Below are positions 61,401 to 64,000 of a DNA stretch of 64,000 nt, in pieces. The stretch comes from Halisarca cf. caerulea (lineage: Eukaryota; Porifera; Demospongiae; Chondrillida; Halisarcidae): contig CAUJGJ010000444.1 of the NCBI GenBank assembly GCA_963170055.1, forward strand, positions 4,437,118 to 4,501,117, given 5' to 3'. How positions within the stretch are numbered: position 1 is the stretch's first letter; every line of letters starts with the position of its first letter. Made by a program: the position numbers and the translations under genes. Under the pieces are notes generated by a model. It saw only the letters and a list, made by a program, of their open reading frames with translations. It did no database searches and was not told the DNA's origin.

Positions 61401-64000
61401 AGTTGTTGAAGCTGAAATTTGCTTAAACTGAAAGTTACTAAGTGAGTTTTTAAGATATTTGCAACTTTGGCAATTTTATTCTTATGATAAAATTAAAATT
61501 AGCAACGTTAACATTTTAAAGTGACATTGGAATAGTTGTTTAAGCTGAAATTTGCTTTAAATGAAAGTTACTAAGTGAGTTTTTAAGATATTTGCAACTT
61601 TGGCAAATTTATTATTATGATAAAATTAAATTTAGCAACGTTAACATTTTAAAGAGACATTGGAATAGTTGTTGAAGCTGAAATTTGCTTAAACTGAAAG
61701 TTACTGAGTTTTTAAGATATTTGCAACTTTGGCAATTTTATTCTTATGATAAAATTAAAATTAGCAACGTTAACATTTTAAAGAGACATTGGAATAGTTG
61801 TTTAAGCTGAAATTTGCTTTAAATGAAAGTTACTAAGTGAGTTTTTAAGATATTTGCAACTTTGGCAATTTTATTCTTATGATAAAATTAAAATTAGCAA
61901 CGTTAACATTTTAAAGTGACATTGGAATAGTTGTTTAAGCTGAAATTTGCTTAAAATGAAAGTTACTAAGTGAGTTTTTAAGATATTTGCAACTTTGGCA
62001 ATTTTATTCTTATGATAAAATTAAAATTAGCAACGTTAACATTTTAAAGAGACATTGGAATAGTTGTTTAAGCTGAAATTTGCTTTAACTGAAAGTTACC
62101 AAGTGAGTTTTTAAGATATTTGCAACTTTGGCAATTTTATTCTTATGATAAAATTAAAATTAGCAACGTTAACATTTTAAAGTGACATTGGAATAGTTGT
62201 TTAAGCTGAAATTTGCTTAAACTGAAAGTTACTAAGTGAGTTTTTAAGATATTTGCAACTTTGGCAATTTTATTCTTATGATAAAATTAAAATTAGCAAC
62301 GTTAACATTTTAAAGTGACATTGGAATAGTTGTTTAAGCTGAAATTTGCTTTAAATGAAAGTTACTAAGTGAGTTTTTAAGATATTTGCAACTTTGGCAA
62401 TTTTATTCTTATGATAAAATTAAATTTAGCAACGTTAACATTTTAAAGAGACATTGGAATAGTTGTTGAAGCTGAAATTTGCTTTAAATGAAAGTTACTA
62501 AGTGAGTTTTTAAGATATTTGCAACTTTGGCAATTTTATTCTTATGATAAAATTAAAATTAGCAACGTTAACATTTTAAAGTGACATTGGAATAGTTGTT
62601 TAAGCTGAAATTTGCTTAAAATGAAAGTTACTAAGTGAGTTTTTAAGATATTTGCAACTTTGGCAATTTTATTCTTATGATAAAATTAAATTTAGCAACG
62701 TTAACATTTTAAAGAGACATTGGAATAGTTGTTGAAGCTGAAATTTGCTTAAACTGAAAGTTACTAAGTGAGTTTTTAAGATATTTGCAACTTTGGCAAT
62801 TTTATTCTTATGATAAAATTAGCAACGTTAACATTTTAAAGTGACATTGGAATAGTTGTTTAAGCTGAAATTTGCTTTAAATGAAAGTTACTAAGTGAGT
62901 TTTTAAGATATTTGCAACTTTGGCAATTTTATTCTTATGATAAAATTAAATTTAGCAACGTTAACATTTTAAAGAGACATTGGAATAGTTGTTGAAGCTG
63001 AAATTTGCTTAAACTGAAAGTTACTAAGTGAGTTTTTAAGATATTTGCAACTTTGGCAATTTTATTCTTATGATAAAATTAAAATTAGCAACGTTAACAT
63101 TTTAAAGAGACATTGGAATAGTTGTTTAAGCTGAAATTTGCTTTAAATGAAAGTTACTAAGTGAGTTTTTAAGATATTTGCAACTTTGGCAATTTTATTC
63201 TTATGATAAAATTAAAATTAGCAACGTTAACATTTTAAAGTGACATTGGAATAGTTGTTTAAGCTGAAATTTGCTTTAAATGAAAGTTACTAAGTGAGTT
63301 TTTAAGATATTTGCAACTTTGGCAATTTTATTCTTATGATAAAATTAAATTTAGCAACGTTAACATTTTAAAGAGACATTGGAATAGTTGTTGAAGCTGA
63401 AATTTGCTTAAAATGAAAGTTACTAAGTGAGTTTTTAAGATATTTGCAACTTTGGCAATTTTATTCTTATGATAAAATTAAAATTAGCAACGTTAACATT
63501 TTAAAGAGACATTGGAATAGTTGTTTAAGCTGAAATTTGCTTTAAATGAAAGTTACTAAGTGAGTTTTTAAGATATTTGCATTTTTGGCAATTTTATTCT
63601 TATGATAAAATTAAAATTAGCAACGTTAACATTTTAAAGTGACATTGGAATAGTTGTTTAAGCTGAAATTTGCTTAAAATGAAAGTTACTAAGTGAGTTT
63701 TTAAGATATTTGCAACTTTGGCAATTTTATTCTTATGATAAAATTAAAATTAGCAACGTTAACATTTTAAAGAGACATTGGAATAGTTGTTTAAGCTGAA
63801 ATTTGCTTTAACTGAAAGTTACCAAGTGAGTTTTTAAGATATTTGCAACTTTGGCAATTTTATTCTTATGATAAAATTAAAATTAGCAACGTTAACATTT
63901 TAAAGAGACATTGGAATAGTTGTTTAAGCTGAAATTTGCTTAAAATGAAAGTTACTAAGTGAGTTTTTAAGATATTTGCAACTTTGGCAATTTTATTCTT

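Larger units (their letters stand above)
3061..64000 (+). repeat. Satellite B, 133-bp tandem array (about 460 monomers)
   Basis: The AAGATATTTGC block recurs every 133 bp: the G falls at 3070, 3203, 3336, 3469, 3602, 3735 and 3868, and so on to the window end. A typical unit contains GTGAGTTTTTAAGATATTTG, CAACTTTGGCAATTTTATTC, TTATGATAAAATT, TTAGCAACGTTAACATTTTA, GACATTGGAATAGTTGTTT, AAGCTGAAATTTGCTTAAA and ATGAAAGTTACTAA. I counted 32 G or C in 133 bases, with about twice as many G as C on this strand. Most units have one CpG, inside AACGTT, overlapping GTTAAC. Monomers differ mostly at a few recurring sites: AAAATTA or AAATTTA before GCAACG, GAGAC or GTGAC, GTTTAAGC or GTTGAAGC, and TTAAAATG, TTTAAATG or TTAAACTG. 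Recurrent indels give 127-, 129- and 131-bp units. No insertion, transposon or gene interrupts it. Confidence 0.98.

Noticed and set aside
3061..64000. CRISPR array
   Set aside because: Units are directly adjacent 133-bp repeats with no unique spacers, and no cas genes are present. The constant and variable sites are spread over the unit.
3061..64000. Repetitive protein gene such as a silk, mucin or antifreeze
   Set aside because: 133 is not a multiple of three, and every unit has stop codons in all frames (for example in TTTTTAAG and TTACTAAGTGAG). No open frame longer than about 60 codons persists.
3061..64000. CENP-B box
   Set aside because: The mammalian box needs two CpG-containing halves (TTCG and CGGG). 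Typical satellite B units have only one CpG, in AACGTT, and nothing similar around it.
1..64000. Bacterial or plasmid origin iterons
   Set aside because: Iterons are short (about 20 bp) and few, and sit next to a replication gene. Here the units are 133-147 bp, hundreds in number, and no gene exists in the window.
3061..64000. Tandem promoters, because TTTTAAG and TATGATAAAAT resemble TATA-like elements
   Set aside because: Such words are unavoidable in a 24% GC monomer. Nothing downstream is coding, and no distinct unit carries an altered element.

Overview
The window is entirely tandemly repeated, AT-rich satellite DNA. I see no protein-coding gene, RNA gene, transposon, CRISPR array or regulatory unit that I could defend. 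Two nested-scale satellites of this size and homogeneity fit pericentromeric or centromeric heterochromatin of a eukaryote assembled from long reads. Nothing in the sequence identifies the species, and the centromere link is inference.

Layout. (1) Positions 1-2437 hold satellite A: 17 head-to-tail monomers of 146-148 bp (mode 147), the last one truncated. Its second half is a duplicated 5-monomer unit of 736 bp. (2) At 2438-2447 a perfect 10-bp palindrome marks the abrupt end of satellite A. (3) Positions 2448-3060 hold about 4.5 diverged monomers of satellite B in reverse orientation. (4) At 3009-3087 the orientation flips through a hairpin-forming inverted repeat (25-bp perfect arms, 29-nt spacer). 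(5) From 3061 to the window end, about 460 monomers of satellite B (133 bp, about 24% GC) run uninterrupted in forward orientation, and the array continues past the edge.

The B array is a mosaic of higher-order repeats built from a small set of monomer variants. Positions 6.3-9.1 kb use 4- and 6-monomer subunits. Block copies recur at a 5.17-kb spacing (4.0-7.2 and 9.2-12.4 kb). A 14-monomer unit of 1,856 bp is cleanest at 41.72-43.58 kb, with 11- and 13-monomer derivatives at 58.9-63.8 kb. Locally fresh duplications lie at 26.7-28.9 kb and 44.9-46.5 kb. Unit lengths differ by whole monomers, as expected from unequal exchange or replication slippage in register.

The two satellites look distantly related: they share an ungapped block with 18 of 22 identical positions plus flanking similarity, in the same orientation. 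Each monomer of B also carries a short dyad symmetry, and two of the commonest variant sites fall inside it. These two observations, and the inverted junction at the array edge, are the most interesting things here.
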